Assembly (NCBI GenBank): GCA_963790875.1
Contig: CAWBQT010000003.1
Span: 1,612,001 to 1,676,000 of the forward strand
Origin: AP-15 sp963790875
Lineage (GTDB): Bacteria; Pseudomonadota; Alphaproteobacteria; ATCC43930; CGMCC-115725
Direction of reading: 5' to 3'
DNA: 64,000 bases
Position 1 is the stretch's first letter, and each line of letters starts with the position of its first letter. Positions 43,425 through 52,083 of this stretch are shown in pieces. Position numbers and translations under genes: made by a program. A model generated the notes under the pieces. That model made no database searches. It was not told the origin of the DNA and worked only from the letters and a program-made list of their open reading frames with translations.

Positions 43425-45345
43425 AGACGCTGACCCCCGAGCCGAATGACCGGATTGGGTCGACCGATGCCGGGGATGCCTCTGCCTCGGCTTCGGTATT
43501 CGCCCTCTGTTCTGGCATCCTCGGCCCACGACCGCCGCGTTCCGATGTGCCGAAGGCGTCGGCGCCGACCCACGCATTGCCGAGCGTGTAGCCGGCATTT
43601 CCGAGGTCTGCCTGGAGCGTGCCGAGGGCCTGGCTGATCACCTGCTGCACCTCGACTCGCGGTGTGCCGAACCAGGCCGAAACCGCGCGGCCGCTGATCA
43701 GCACGCGGACCGTCAGGTCGCCCAGCTCCGGCGGATTGAGATGCAGGACGACTTCGCTGCCGGGGTTGCCGATCGACCCGACGACATGACGGAACAGCTG
43801 ATCGGGGAGATCCGTGAGCGTGAGGCTAGCGGCGACGGCGGGCGGCGGTTCGCCCGGGAGCCCTGGGGAGGCCCCGGCCGCCATCGGCGCGAGGCTCGCC
43901 GCCGCCGCGGCAAACCGAGCCTCGCTGCTGCCGGAAACGGTATCGCCGGCGCGGTTCGTGGCAGGGCGGGTCGCGCCGGCAAGCCCATCGCCGACCACGG
44001 TCGTCGCGGTCGCCGGTTTGCTTTCCGGAGAGTCCGGGCCGACCGCCGGTTGTCCAGCTGTGATCGCATCCGCGGGTACGGAGCGCGAGATTTGGCTCGG
44101 ATCCGCCGTCGGGTCGGCGGTTGGAATTGGCGGTCCGATCGCATCCTGCGGCACGCGATCGCCGCTCTCTGGGTTTGCAGAGGCATCACCGGCGCGGTCC
44201 GCAGCGGGTTGTGCCGTGTCGGCGTTGCCGTCGTCGACCCCGTGCACTCCGGTTCCGGGGTCGGTTTCCGGAGAGTCAGGAGCGGCCGCCGACCGCGCGA
44301 GGTTGGTCCCAGCGGTCGATTGAGAACGCGATATCGGGCCCGGATCCCCCGTCGGGTTGAAGGTCGAAATTGGCGGTCCGATCGCGCCTCGCGGAACGCC
44401 ATCGTCGCGCACCGGGTTTGACCACGCATCGTCGGCCCAATTCGTCGCGGGGTGCGTCGGGTCGGCGAGCCCATTGCCGACCGGCTTTGCCGCAATCGCC
44501 GGATCGGCTTCCGCTAGGATCGGGCCGGCCGCCGCCTGCCCGCTCTCGATCCGATCTGCGGATCGGGAGCGCGTCGTCGGTTCCGAAGCCATTGTTGAGG
44601 TCGGGGTCGACGTATTCGGTCCGATCGCGTCTCGCGGAACGCCATCGTCGCTGGTCGGGTTCGACCTCGCAGCGCGGGAGTGCGCCGATTGCGCCGAGGC
44701 GTCGACCCTGTCGGTTGGGGCGGTCTTGCGCGGCATCGGGTTGGACGCCGCCTCGCGCCCGGTGTCAGTTCCCTCCGGAGGCGTACGCAGGGCTGGCGGC
44801 ACGGTGTTGCGCAAGGACAACCGGCCTGCTGCTGTCCCGGCAACCCCGGGCGGAAGCCCGCGGACTCTTTCGGTCTGGCGCGCGCCCGATGACGGATGTG
44901 CCGATGTTTTGGGTGCGGGCGCAGCGCCCCCCTCCGGCGAGAGACCGCCACGATCGCCCGCTCGATCGGATGCCGCTTCCGGCTTAGACGACAGCGTCGC
45001 GGCGTCTCGTCCCGGTACGGTCCCGCTGAGCACGGCGTCGGGTTCGTCAATCGGCAACGGGGGGAGCGGTTGTCGCGGCGCGGTGTGGTGGTCGGCGGCG
45101 GCGGTCCCGGTCCGATCTGATGGCGCAGCGGCGGTCGACGCCGTTGCGACCGCAATGGCGCGCCGGCCCGCGGCTGACCGCTCACCTTGCTGTCGGCTCG
45201 CGTCGGACATCTCGCCGAGATTGGCGGCATGCCCGAGCGCCGCGGGGAAGCTCGCGGCCTCCGGCGCGACAATGGGACGGCGGCCGGGATTGGGGCTCGG
45301 CGGATTGGCCACGCGGCCGGTCGACGCAACGTGCAACAGCCTCAC
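43417..45345 (-). CDS. fliK: hook-length control protein FliK with internal repeats
   Basis: FliK is exported during hook growth and measures its length, then triggers the FlhB switch. The C-terminal domain is typical (GNPGSEVVLHLNPPELGDLT with VRVLISGRAVSAWF). The long N-terminal part is disordered, rich in Pro, Ala, Asp, Thr and Arg, and includes three tandem 81-residue repeats at about 236-478. I start at GTG 45345, with AGGAG upstream and ten bases from the fliG stop, giving 642 residues. The longer frame to 45420 overlaps fliG. Confidence 0.88.
   Translation of the reverse strand: MRLLHVASTGRVANPPSPNPGRRPIVAPEAASFPAALGHAANLGEMSDASRQQGERSAAGRRAIAVATASTAAAPSDRTGTAAADHHTAPRQPLPPLPIDEPDAVLSGTVPGRDAATLSSKPEAASDRAGDRGGLSPEGGAAPAPKTSAHPSSGARQTERVRGLPPGVAGTAAGRLSLRNTVPPALRTPPEGTDTGREAASNPMPRKTAPTDRVDASAQSAHSRAARSNPTSDDGVPRDAIGPNTSTPTSTMASEPTTRSRSADRIESGQAAAGPILAEADPAIAAKPVGNGLADPTHPATNWADDAWSNPVRDDGVPRGAIGPPISTFNPTGDPGPISRSQSTAGTNLARSAAAPDSPETDPGTGVHGVDDGNADTAQPAADRAGDASANPESGDRVPQDAIGPPIPTADPTADPSQISRSVPADAITAGQPAVGPDSPESKPATATTVVGDGLAGATRPATNRAGDTVSGSSEARFAAAAASLAPMAAGASPGLPGEPPPAVAASLTLTDLPDQLFRHVVGSIGNPGSEVVLHLNPPELGDLTVRVLISGRAVSAWFGTPRVEVQQVISQALGTLQADLGNAGYTLGNAWVGADAFGTSERGGRGPRMPEQRANTEAEAEASPASVDPIRSFGSGVSVYV
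43912..44640 (-). repeat. three tandem 243-bp repeats inside fliK
   Basis: Copies start at 44640, 44397 and 44154 on the minus strand, each exactly 243 bases after the last. They open VPRDAIGP, VPRGAIGPPIS and VPQDAIGPPIP, and share later blocks such as the TRSRS/ISRSQS/ISRSVP element and the ATNWADDAW/AADRAGDA/ATNRAGDT element. Copies are diverged, so the duplication is old enough to have drifted but keeps its period. Confidence 0.85.
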
Positions 45346-45355
45346 CCGCCTGCTC

Positions 45356-46379
45356 CTAGGTGACGAGATCCGCCTGGTCGCGCAGCATGATCTTGCCGTC
45401 CTTGGCGAGAACCAGCGCACCCGCCAGGATTTGCTTTCTCGCCTCGTCGATTTCCGCCTGACGCACCGGACCGCGCGCGTCGATTTCCTCGCGCAGCATC
45501 TGGGACGCGCGCTGCGACATGTTGCGCAATACTTTGTCTTGCCATCGGCTCGGGCCCCCCTTCAGGGCGACGATCAAAAGCCTCTGGTCAACCGTTCGCA
45601 GCAGGATCTGGAAGCTGCGGTCTTCGATCTCGAATAGATCCTCGAAAACGAACATGCGCTCGTTGAGCTGTCCCGCCAGTTCGGGATCGACGGTGCGGAT
45701 CGTGTCCAGGATCTGGTCGGCGCGCGCGTTGCCGAGGCGCGAGAGGATCTTGGCGGCGACATCGACCCCGCCGACCGCGACCCGAGCCTGTTGCGGCTCG
45801 GCCGACAGAAAATTCTTCGAGCGACTCGCTCAGCTCCTGGATCGCGCTCGACGGCAGCGCGTCGAGCATCGCCAATCGCGGGATCACCTGCTCGACCAGG
45901 TCATCGGGGAGATGCTGCATCAGGACCTGTGCCTGCTCCGGCTCGAGATAGGCCGCGATCATCGCGACGATCTGCGGATGTTCGGTTTTGATCATCTCGG
46001 CCAGATCGAGCGGATCCTGCCATTTGATCTCTTCGAGCCCGGTCCCGTAGACGCCCTGTTTCAATCGGGCCAAGAGGCGCTCGGCCTTCTCGCTGCCCAG
46101 GGCCTTTTCAAGAACGCCGCGAATGTAGGCTTCACCGCCGCTGATGCCGAACGTGTTGTCCTGCCGCATCAGGTCGAAAAACTCGCGCAATACCGCCGTC
46201 GCGGTCTGTTTGGGAACCGCCGCCATCCGGCTCATCGCCACGGTCAGCCGATTTATCTCCGGCTGCGACAGGAATTTGACGACCTGTGCGGCGGTTTCCT
46301 CGCCGACCAACATCATCACCATGGCGGACTTTTCGGTGTCGGTAATGTCAGCCGGCCCGCCTGAGACTGTTTCTGTCAC
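45356..46379 (-). CDS. fliG: flagellar switch protein FliG, frameshifted
   Basis: FliG is the rotor protein that meets the stator. The first frame has EKSAMVMMLVGEETAAQVVK, the EHPQ motif (MIKTEHPQIVAMIAAYLEPE) and ends correctly at about LSESLEEF. The rest (SAEPQQARVAVGGVDVAAKI, then MFVFEDLFEIEDRSFQILLR with the charged torque helix region, and REEIDARGPVRQAEIDEARK) is in another frame. Removing one T from the run at 45809-45812 rejoins them. The start is GTG 46379 with GGAG upstream, within the fliF end. Confidence 0.93.
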
Positions 46380-48022
46380 GAGCAATCCACTCCTTGATCA
46401 CCTGCGCGGTTCGTTCCGGGTCATTGGCAGCCAATGCGCGCACCGTCTCGGGGTCGACGACGAGCGCATTCCGCGTCCCGACGAGCGGACTGATCGCCGG
46501 TTCGGTCTTGCCGCCGGTCTCGCCATCGGCCGCCGCGCGGCCACGCGAGCCCTGCGACGACGCGGCCTGCCGTGCGTGCGATGCCAGTCTCGTCCGCATC
46601 TGCCGCGATAGCGGCAATGCCCCGCCCGCCAGCACCAGCAATCCGGCAATGATCAGCAACGCGTTGTCGACGATGCCGGTCATCCAGCGCTGCCGCCACC
46701 ACGGCGCATTGACCTCGACCGCCGTCGCATTGCTTGCGTTCTCGGCGAAGGGCAGGTCGACGACCGTCACGTGGCGATTCTCGCCCTCGCCGATCGCCGA
46801 TCGGACAAGCGTATCGATCGCGCGAATGCGTTCGGGCGGCAGCGGGCTGCGCGAGGGATTGTTGACGAGGACGTCGACGCTGATCGCCCGCAGCTGCCAG
46901 GAGGGATGATCGAGCGATTGCACGGTTCGATCGACATCGTAGGTGGTGGTCCGATGCGTGTCGGGCTGCGGCGGCGGCTCGGGCTTTTCCGGGGCGGTCG
47001 CAACCGGCGCCGGGGCAGGTGCAGGCGCGGTCTGGCCGGGCGGGCTCGCCGAAACAATCGGCGTTTGGGGCGGCCGGTTCGACAAAGCACCGGGGATCCC
47101 AATCGCCGGCTCGCCAATGGCGCCCTGCGGACGGATCGTTTCATCCTGGCTTACGACATGGCCGCTGCCGTATTTGACCGAGCTTTCCTGCGCATGCGAA
47201 AAGTCGATATCGGCATCCGCCGACACGCGGAAATTGCCGCGCCCCAATACCGGCAACAGCAGATCTGTGACCGTCGCCTCGAACTTGCGGGCAACCTCGT
47301 GGGCGATTTCAAGCTGCTGCGGGACCTGCTGCAGCGCGTCCTTGCTGTTGGAACTCAGCACGCGGCCGCTTTGATCGACCAGCGTGACATTGTCGCGACT
47401 GAGCCCCGGTACGCCGGCGGCAACGAGCCCGACGAGACCGTCGATCTGCGTCGTCGTCAGTTGCACCCCGGGGCGCAGCCAAATCATGACCGCCGCACTC
47501 GGCTTTGGCGCATCCGCCAGGAAATCCGAGTCCTTTGGGATCGCCAGCTTGACGGTCGCGGCGACGACCCCGTCGACCTCTCGTATCGTGCGCGCGAGCG
47601 CGGTTTCGATTGCCCGGGTGTAATGAACCTGTTCGACAAAGGGGCTGACCCCGAGACTTCTCGTTGTCGAGCAGTTCCCATTGGTCGCCATCCTGTTTGG
47701 GGATGCCGCGCGTGGCCAGTTCGAGACGGGCAAAACCGACATCGGACTCCGGCACCTGGATGACGCGACCCCCGTCGGTAATGCGGTAGGGGATGTTGAG
47801 CTTTTGCAATTCGGCGACGGCTCGGCCGCCCTCTTCGCCGGAAAGACCGGCGAACAGCACCGAATAGGTGGTGCTCGACGACCACAGCACCGCACCAACG
47901 ACCACAGTCGCCGCTGCTGCCGCAACGACGATCAGCAAGGTGCGGCTTTGGCCGTTCAGCAGTTGCCGCAGCCGGTCGACGGCGCTGCGCGGCAGGCCTC
48001 CCGCGAGATCCAGAAAAGCCAC
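46348..48022 (-). CDS. fliF: MS-ring protein FliF, frameshifted
   Basis: FliF forms the inner-membrane MS ring. The first frame gives the N-terminal membrane helix (TLLIVVAAAAATVVVGAVLW) and YSVLFAGLSGEEGGRAVAEL up to WELLDNEK. The second continues LGVSPFVEQVHYTRAIETAL, then EVDGVVAATVKLAIPKDSDF and the second membrane helix (ALLIIAGLLVLAGGALPLS), with the FliG-binding tail at the end (TAQVIKEWIARD). One extra T near 47655-47657 breaks the frame. Full length would be about 558 residues. It lies 18 bases after fliE. Confidence 0.93.
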
Positions 48023-48040
48023 ACGCGTCCCCTAGCCCGG

Positions 48041-48412
48041 TCAGACCTGCATGTTCATGACGTTCGAATAGGCAGCGACGACTTTGTCGCGGACCGCCGC
48101 GGCCGCCTGCAGGGCGAGGCTTGCTTGTTCGAGCGAGACCATGACATCGCTCAGCGACACATTCTGGTCACCTGAGGCGAAGGTCTTGGCCTTATGGTCG
48201 GCCGTCGCGACCGTATCGTCGACCCGGTTCACCGCGGCTTTTAGCGTGTCCGAGAAATTCGCGGTCGCGGTTCCGGAGTCGGCGGCGGCCGGCGCGTCGG
48301 ACGCGGACGCTGCATCGGACGCTGCCGCCGCAATCTGCGGGGTATTGACGAGCGTGTCGACCGAAGCGAGCGCCGAGAGCACGCCGGCCACCGCAAGGAT
48401 GACCGGAATCAT
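48041..48412 (-). CDS. fliE: MS-ring/rod junction protein FliE
   Basis: FliE links the MS ring to the proximal rod. The C-terminal two-thirds is typical: ANFSDTLKAAVNRVDDTVAT, DVMVSLEQASLALQAAAAVR and the ending KVVAAYSNVMNMQV. The N-terminal part has an unusual hydrophobic stretch (IPVILAVAGVLSALASVDTL) before an Ala/Asp linker, so the protein is about 123 residues where about 105 is common. ATG 48412 overlaps the end of the preceding gene. Confidence 0.9.
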   Translation of the reverse strand: MIPVILAVAGVLSALASVDTLVNTPQIAAAASDAASASDAPAAADSGTATANFSDTLKAAVNRVDDTVATADHKAKTFASGDQNVSLSDVMVSLEQASLALQAAAAVRDKVVAAYSNVMNMQV

Positions 48413-49053
48413 GTTTCGCCGGCTCCCGTACCCCAATGGCGCAGCCGGTTGTGCTGCTGACGCTGCGCCAGAAGGGCTAGGCGCGCGAGCCGCTCGCGCG
48501 TACCTGCGAGCATCCCGGTCAGACGGCCTTCGACGCTCCAGCCCTCATCGGACACTTGTTCGACGCAGCACGACACCTCGGCGAACAACGAGACGGGCTC
48601 GCGCAAAGTCGCATTGAAATAGAGGTCGAGCCGCAGCCAGTCGCCGCGCGCCCAGGCCTGCCGGGAGTGCCAGACTATCTGACTCGGCTCCAACCCGATC
48701 GGCGAGACCGGCGGCAGCGACACGTTACGGTAGGAAAGCCGTGTGACCATATCGATCAGCATGTCGAGCTTGATGCGCAGCGGCGCCAGCGCCGCGGTAA
48801 GCCGCTCGTCACCTGCTCGGGGCAGCGCTTCGAGATCCACCTCCTGCAGCAGGAGACCGAGCACGCTGCTGTTCGACCGCTCGACCGCATCACGCATTTC
48901 GCGCGACGGCGGTGCCTCGATGCGCTCGCTGAAAACCGGGAGCATCAGCCGACCGACAAAGCCGTCCTCTTCCGGCAGGACCGGGGCCGGGACGGCATGG
49001 CGATCCGGGTCTCGCGCAGCGCTCGCCCGGCTCTCTTCGATTGGCCTCGTCAC
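48409..49053 (-). CDS. PilZ-like protein at the head of the fliE operon
   Basis: The 214-residue product starts at GTG 49053 with GAGG seven bases upstream, and its stop overlaps fliE, so it heads the long flagellar operon. Residues about 60-120 are a helical region with LRIKLDMLIDMVTRLSYRN. The following VSLPPVSPIGLEPSQIVW and GDWLRLDLYFNATLREPVSL have the strand order of a PilZ domain, though the RxxxR and D/NxSxxG motifs for c-di-GMP are not clear. A role in motility control is plausible but not shown. Confidence 0.6.
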   Translation of the reverse strand: MTRPIEESRASAARDPDRHAVPAPVLPEEDGFVGRLMLPVFSERIEAPPSREMRDAVERSNSSVLGLLLQEVDLEALPRAGDERLTAALAPLRIKLDMLIDMVTRLSYRNVSLPPVSPIGLEPSQIVWHSRQAWARGDWLRLDLYFNATLREPVSLFAEVSCCVEQVSDEGWSVEGRLTGMLAGTRERLARLALLAQRQQHNRLRHWGTGAGET

Positions 49054-49607
49054 ATCAGGTCCTCGACGAAGAACGAAAATCTCGCAAGGCGGCGAGCGCG
49101 GCTTTGCGGCATTTGTCGACCGCACGCTGCCCGGCTCCCGTCGCCCGATTTCCGGTCGCGGACGATGCAAGTTGAAGCTTAAGATCCGATTAAGCGCCCG
49201 GCCCGGCTCGCGCGTCACCGCGGCGGCGTGGCCCGCAACCTTGTCGCAAGCGGCAATTTTGCGCGGCGCGACCGCCGAACGCACCGTCGCGTTCTGCCGC
49301 TGCGATCGCTCTCGCGAACGCTGGCGGACGCACCGCGACGAGGCCCGAAACCGGGGGCGAAGCCCGTCGCGGGGTTCCGCGGAAGGGGGTGGGGCTGCGC
49401 ACCGGCGCGTAGGTTGGCCCCGAGACGTCGGCGTCTGCGACCCCCACCTACCCGGATATACCAAATGCTGCCGCAGCCTTGGGTCACGTTTCCCGAGCCG
49501 GGAGATCCGAACCCCGCGCATCGAGACAGGCGCGCAGCGGCCCGCTTCGCCCGAGGACTGCAACCGCTTCGTGCTATCGCTGCTTCGGCCGCGGGCAGGA
49601 AGCTCGC
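49054..49607. other. gap upstream of the fliE operon
   Basis: About 550 bases without a credible gene. It must hold the promoter of the long minus-strand flagellar operon, but I found no clear sigma-54 (GG-N10-GC) or sigma-28 site by eye. A perfect six-base dyad, GCTTAA-7-TTAAGC, at 49177-49195 is a possible operator. GC-rich open frames on both strands look like noise. Confidence 0.4.
49177..49195. promoter_or_regulatory. dyad GCTTAA(7)TTAAGC upstream of the fliE operon
   Basis: Perfect six-base inverted repeat with a seven-base spacer in a slightly AT-richer spot, about 125 bases before the GTG at 49053. It is a candidate regulator-binding site. No factor is named. Confidence 0.25.
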
Positions 49608-49958
49608 ATGATCAATGAAATCGCGCTGCATCGGGCGGAATTGGGAGAGCTGTGCCGGCGGTTCCACGTGCGGCGGCTCGATCTTTTTGGCTCGGCCGCG
49701 CGCGGCGACTTTGACCCCGAACGGAGCGACCTCGACTTTTTAGTCGAGTTCGACCGCAGCGCACCCCTGCATTCGTTTGACGCGTATTTCGGGCTCAAGG
49801 AAGCGCTGGAAGAGCTACTCCTTCGTCCCGTCGACCTGGTCGAAGCGGACGCGGTGCGCAATCCGTATCTCAAGGCGAGCATCAGCGAAGCCGCGAGCCG
49901 GTCTTTGCGGCGGGCAGCCCTCATGCCGCCGGCTTTTCACGCACCTCGATCCCGATAG
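49608..49958 (+). CDS. MntA-like minimal nucleotidyltransferase
   Basis: The 117-residue protein has the nucleotidyltransferase signature LDLFGSAARGDFDPERSDLD followed by FLVEF, with the GSx-Dx-D arrangement that binds metal and nucleotide. Proteins of this kind usually pair with a HEPN toxin, which they AMPylate. No HEPN gene is next to it here. It begins at ATG 49608 with AGGAAG upstream and runs tail-to-tail into hicB with about 38 bases of overlap, so its last dozen residues may not be native. Confidence 0.8.
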   Translation: MINEIALHRAELGELCRRFHVRRLDLFGSAARGDFDPERSDLDFLVEFDRSAPLHSFDAYFGLKEALEELLLRPVDLVEADAVRNPYLKASISEAASRSLRRAALMPPAFHAPRSR

Positions 49959-50367
49959 CGTAGCCGAGCGCCGCGAGGGCAGCTTCGAGATCGGCCAGCC
50001 TGCTCGCGGCGCGCGGGCTGATCAGGCGCGCCGCCTTCTGCTCGTCGATCCCGAGTTTCCGGCCGAGGTCGGCCGTCGTCATCCGGCGGACGCGCAACGC
50101 GCTGTAGAGCGCCGCTTTCAGCGCTATCATCGCCTCCGGCACAACCAGATGCTGTCCGGAGCGCGCGCGGCTTGGCGCGGGGATGTCTTCGTTGTTGACG
50201 ATGCGACCAGCGAGTGCGGTCGAAAGACAATCGGAAGCCTCAGCCAACGCCTCCGCCTCGTCGGCGCCATCGGTCAGCGCCTCGGGCAAGTCTGGAAAAT
50301 GCGCGACGAGGCGCCGCTCCTCATCGGGCACGAGCCGGGCCGGATGGCTGTAGGGCGTGCGCGTCAT
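49921..50367 (-). CDS. hicB: HicB-family antitoxin with C-terminal HTH
   Basis: HicB antitoxins neutralise HicA and repress their own operon. The N-terminal half has the HicB fold with VAHFPDLPEALTDGADEAEA and LAEASDCLSTALA. The C-terminal half is a helix-turn-helix (MTTADLGRKLGIDEQKAARL). ATG 50367 is preferred to 50397. It lies 33 bases after hicA on the same strand, the hicA-hicB order. Confidence 0.86.
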   Translation of the reverse strand: MTRTPYSHPARLVPDEERRLVAHFPDLPEALTDGADEAEALAEASDCLSTALAGRIVNNEDIPAPSRARSGQHLVVPEAMIALKAALYSALRVRRMTTADLGRKLGIDEQKAARLISPRAASRLADLEAALAALGYAIGIEVREKPAA

Positions 50368-50400
50368 CCAGAGATCGCCTTTCGTAGTCCAGATCACCTC

Positions 50401-50625
50401 TTAGTCCAGATCAGGCGGGGTGAGGCCCAGATGCCGCAGCGTCGCGCGCAGCAGCCCCGGTCCGATTTCTTTGCGCCGATCCTTAAGAGTAGTGCGGCGC
50501 AATCCGTAGTAAAGGGCGGCATGGCTGCCCTTGCCTTTCAGTTCATCGAGCCGGACCTCGACCCCGCGCTGCCGGCCGAGCCAAATCAGCCGCCGGACGA
50601 GCTCGTTCCCGTCATATGATCGCAA
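50401..50625 (-). CDS. hicA: HicA-family mRNA interferase toxin
   Basis: HicA toxins cleave mRNA in a ribosome-independent way. The 74-residue product has the double-stranded-RNA-binding-like fold with the conserved His in LKGKGSHAALYYGLRRTTLK and the closing IGPGLLRATLRHLGLTP. It forms a pair with the downstream hicB. The frame is complete. Confidence 0.88.
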   Translation of the reverse strand: MRSYDGNELVRRLIWLGRQRGVEVRLDELKGKGSHAALYYGLRRTTLKDRRKEIGPGLLRATLRHLGLTPPDLD

Positions 50626-51726
50626 TCATCGGTCCGCGCCGCTCGGCTGGCAACAATGACCGGATTTGCCGAGCCCGATGCCGAAGAGGCCGCACTCGGT
50701 TGGCTCGAAGCGCTCGCTACACCGCCAAGCACGGTCCGGTGATCGCGTTCGAGTTGATCCGGCTGCTGCATTGACTCGTTCCGGCGGTTTCACGGACGGC
50801 TGTCATCGTTTCGACCGGCGCCCGTGGCACGCATCGAATGCTTCCCGATTTCTCGTGAGCCAAGGGGAATTGTAGGTCAAACAGTCACTGGAGATGGAAT
50901 ATGATCGTGTCTCGCGAAATATTATTGCTTTTCACCGGGCCACGGTGGCGATCCAATTATTAACACAATTGTTCTCGACGTGTTTCCCCGGTATGGTCTG
51001 CCAACCAGCTTCACAGTCAGTTTCGTTTTCCCTCAATCGCCTTCTTAATGCCGCGCGTAGTTTCGTCGTTAGGCGATAATTCCAATCCTTTTACCCCTTT
51101 GGCATATTTAAATGGCAACATGGTTACATGGTTCCCGCCTCCGGGTCATCCATGCTATGCGGCCAATAAATAAACATGTAATGAAATATATTAAAAAATC
51201 GACTACATCTGATATCCGCGTCCTTTACCGTGTCCACATCCGCACATTCTAAAATCATCGTGCGCGCTTTGAGATGTGACAACTCCTTTTGGACGGCTTT
51301 AACTTTCTTAGTTGCTAGGACAAATCTCATACTCCGGTGCCGTTATGAACATATAAATCATAAAGCCGCCGAGCATGACTTGGATACCAAAGAATAAATC
51401 GGGTCTCTCTTGCGAACGGTCCTTGTCCGCACAACAGAAGACGCCGTGCTTACATCCTTCGTCCGATCTTCCTTTCTGCTTTGCAAAAGGTCAAGGGCTA
51501 CCGTCGCGATATTATTTTCGCAATTCCGCCCCAACAAGAGCAGCGTGAGCAACCGTGGGACATTCGGGAATGCCCATGGAGCGACCGTCGCAACGACAGC
51601 TAGCGCCACCGACGCGACCGTTCCCCATATCAATTTCTGACGCTCGATACCAACCACGAAAGGAACCTGAACCCATCAGGCCCGATGTTTGGGTCTCCCG
51701 AACCTCCTCGCCAGATGTTTGGGGAA
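50626..51726. other. AT-richer gene-poor stretch between hicA and tRNA-Val
   Basis: About 1.1 kb. From roughly 50,880 to 51,650 the base composition is visibly less GC-rich than the rest of the window (for example around 51160-51260). Several short frames exist, such as 51124-51330 on the minus strand, but none shows a recognised family. The composition and the neighbouring toxin-antitoxin and tRNA genes suggest laterally acquired DNA. Confidence 0.45.
51358..51657 (-). CDS. possible small membrane protein
   Basis: A 99-residue frame from a GTG start with a hydrophobic N-terminal helix (IWGTVASVALAVVATVAPWA) and a second hydrophobic patch (PRLLTLLLLG), then a polar Lys/Arg/Thr-rich tail. No family is recognised and the ribosome site is weak. 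It lies in the AT-richer stretch. Confidence 0.25.
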   Translation of the reverse strand: MVGIERQKLIWGTVASVALAVVATVAPWAFPNVPRLLTLLLLGRNCENNIATVALDLLQSRKEDRTKDVSTASSVVRTRTVRKRDPIYSLVSKSCSAAL

Positions 51727-51803
51727 TGGTGGGCGCTGCTGGGTTTGAACCAGCGACCCCTTGCGTGTCGAGCAAGTGCTCTACCGGACTGAGCTAAGCG
51801 CCC
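51727..51803 (-). tRNA. tRNA-Val (anticodon GAC)
   Basis: The minus strand folds into a full cloverleaf: acceptor GGGCGCT/AGCGCCC, D arm with AGCTCAG, anticodon stem CTTGC/GCAAG with loop TCGACAC (anticodon GAC), T arm CTGGTTCAAACCCAG and an encoded CCA. Confidence 0.93.
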
Positions 51804-51844
51804 CGTATTCAATTGAACCTGTTTCCGCGTCCTCTCAATTCCTA

Positions 51845-51873
51845 CCCATATGTTTTCATATGGGAAATTTCCC
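51845..51873. repeat. adjacent perfect palindromes between the tRNA and tRNA fragment
   Basis: CCCATATG-TTTT-CATATGGG is a perfect eight-base hairpin, overlapped by the palindrome GGGAAATTTCCC. In the minus direction it lies between the truncated tRNA and the complete tRNA-Val, so it could be a processing or termination structure. Confidence 0.5.
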
Positions 51874-51894
51874 TCCTAGCGGGGCAGGGTCATT

Positions 51895-51933
51895 CGATGT
51901 CAACGTAGTGCTCTCCCGCTGAGCTACGCGCCC
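51895..51933 (-). pseudogene. truncated tRNA gene (5' half, GAC anticodon)
   Basis: The minus strand reads GGGCGCGTAGCTCAGCGGGA and continues through the D arm to an anticodon stem-loop CTACGTTGACATCG, then loses tRNA homology. The expected 3' half of the stem, T arm and acceptor are absent. It looks like a broken copy of a second tRNA-Val(GAC), about 90 bases upstream of the intact one. Confidence 0.7.
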
Positions 51934-52083
51934 GCCCTGTCGGGACGGCGAGCATGTAGCGAAAATGCCGGCGGGTGGCAAGCCTGCGACGGCCGGGAAC
52001 GGCAGTGCCACGGGTCGCTGATTGACTGCGGCCGGGCGGCGACGGCAATATCTTGTCGCCGGAGCGCGCGGCGGGGGAGCGAG

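Noticed and set aside
51124..51330. A 68-residue minus-strand frame in the AT-richer stretch
   Set aside because: It has no ribosome site or family features, and short frames are expected there by chance.
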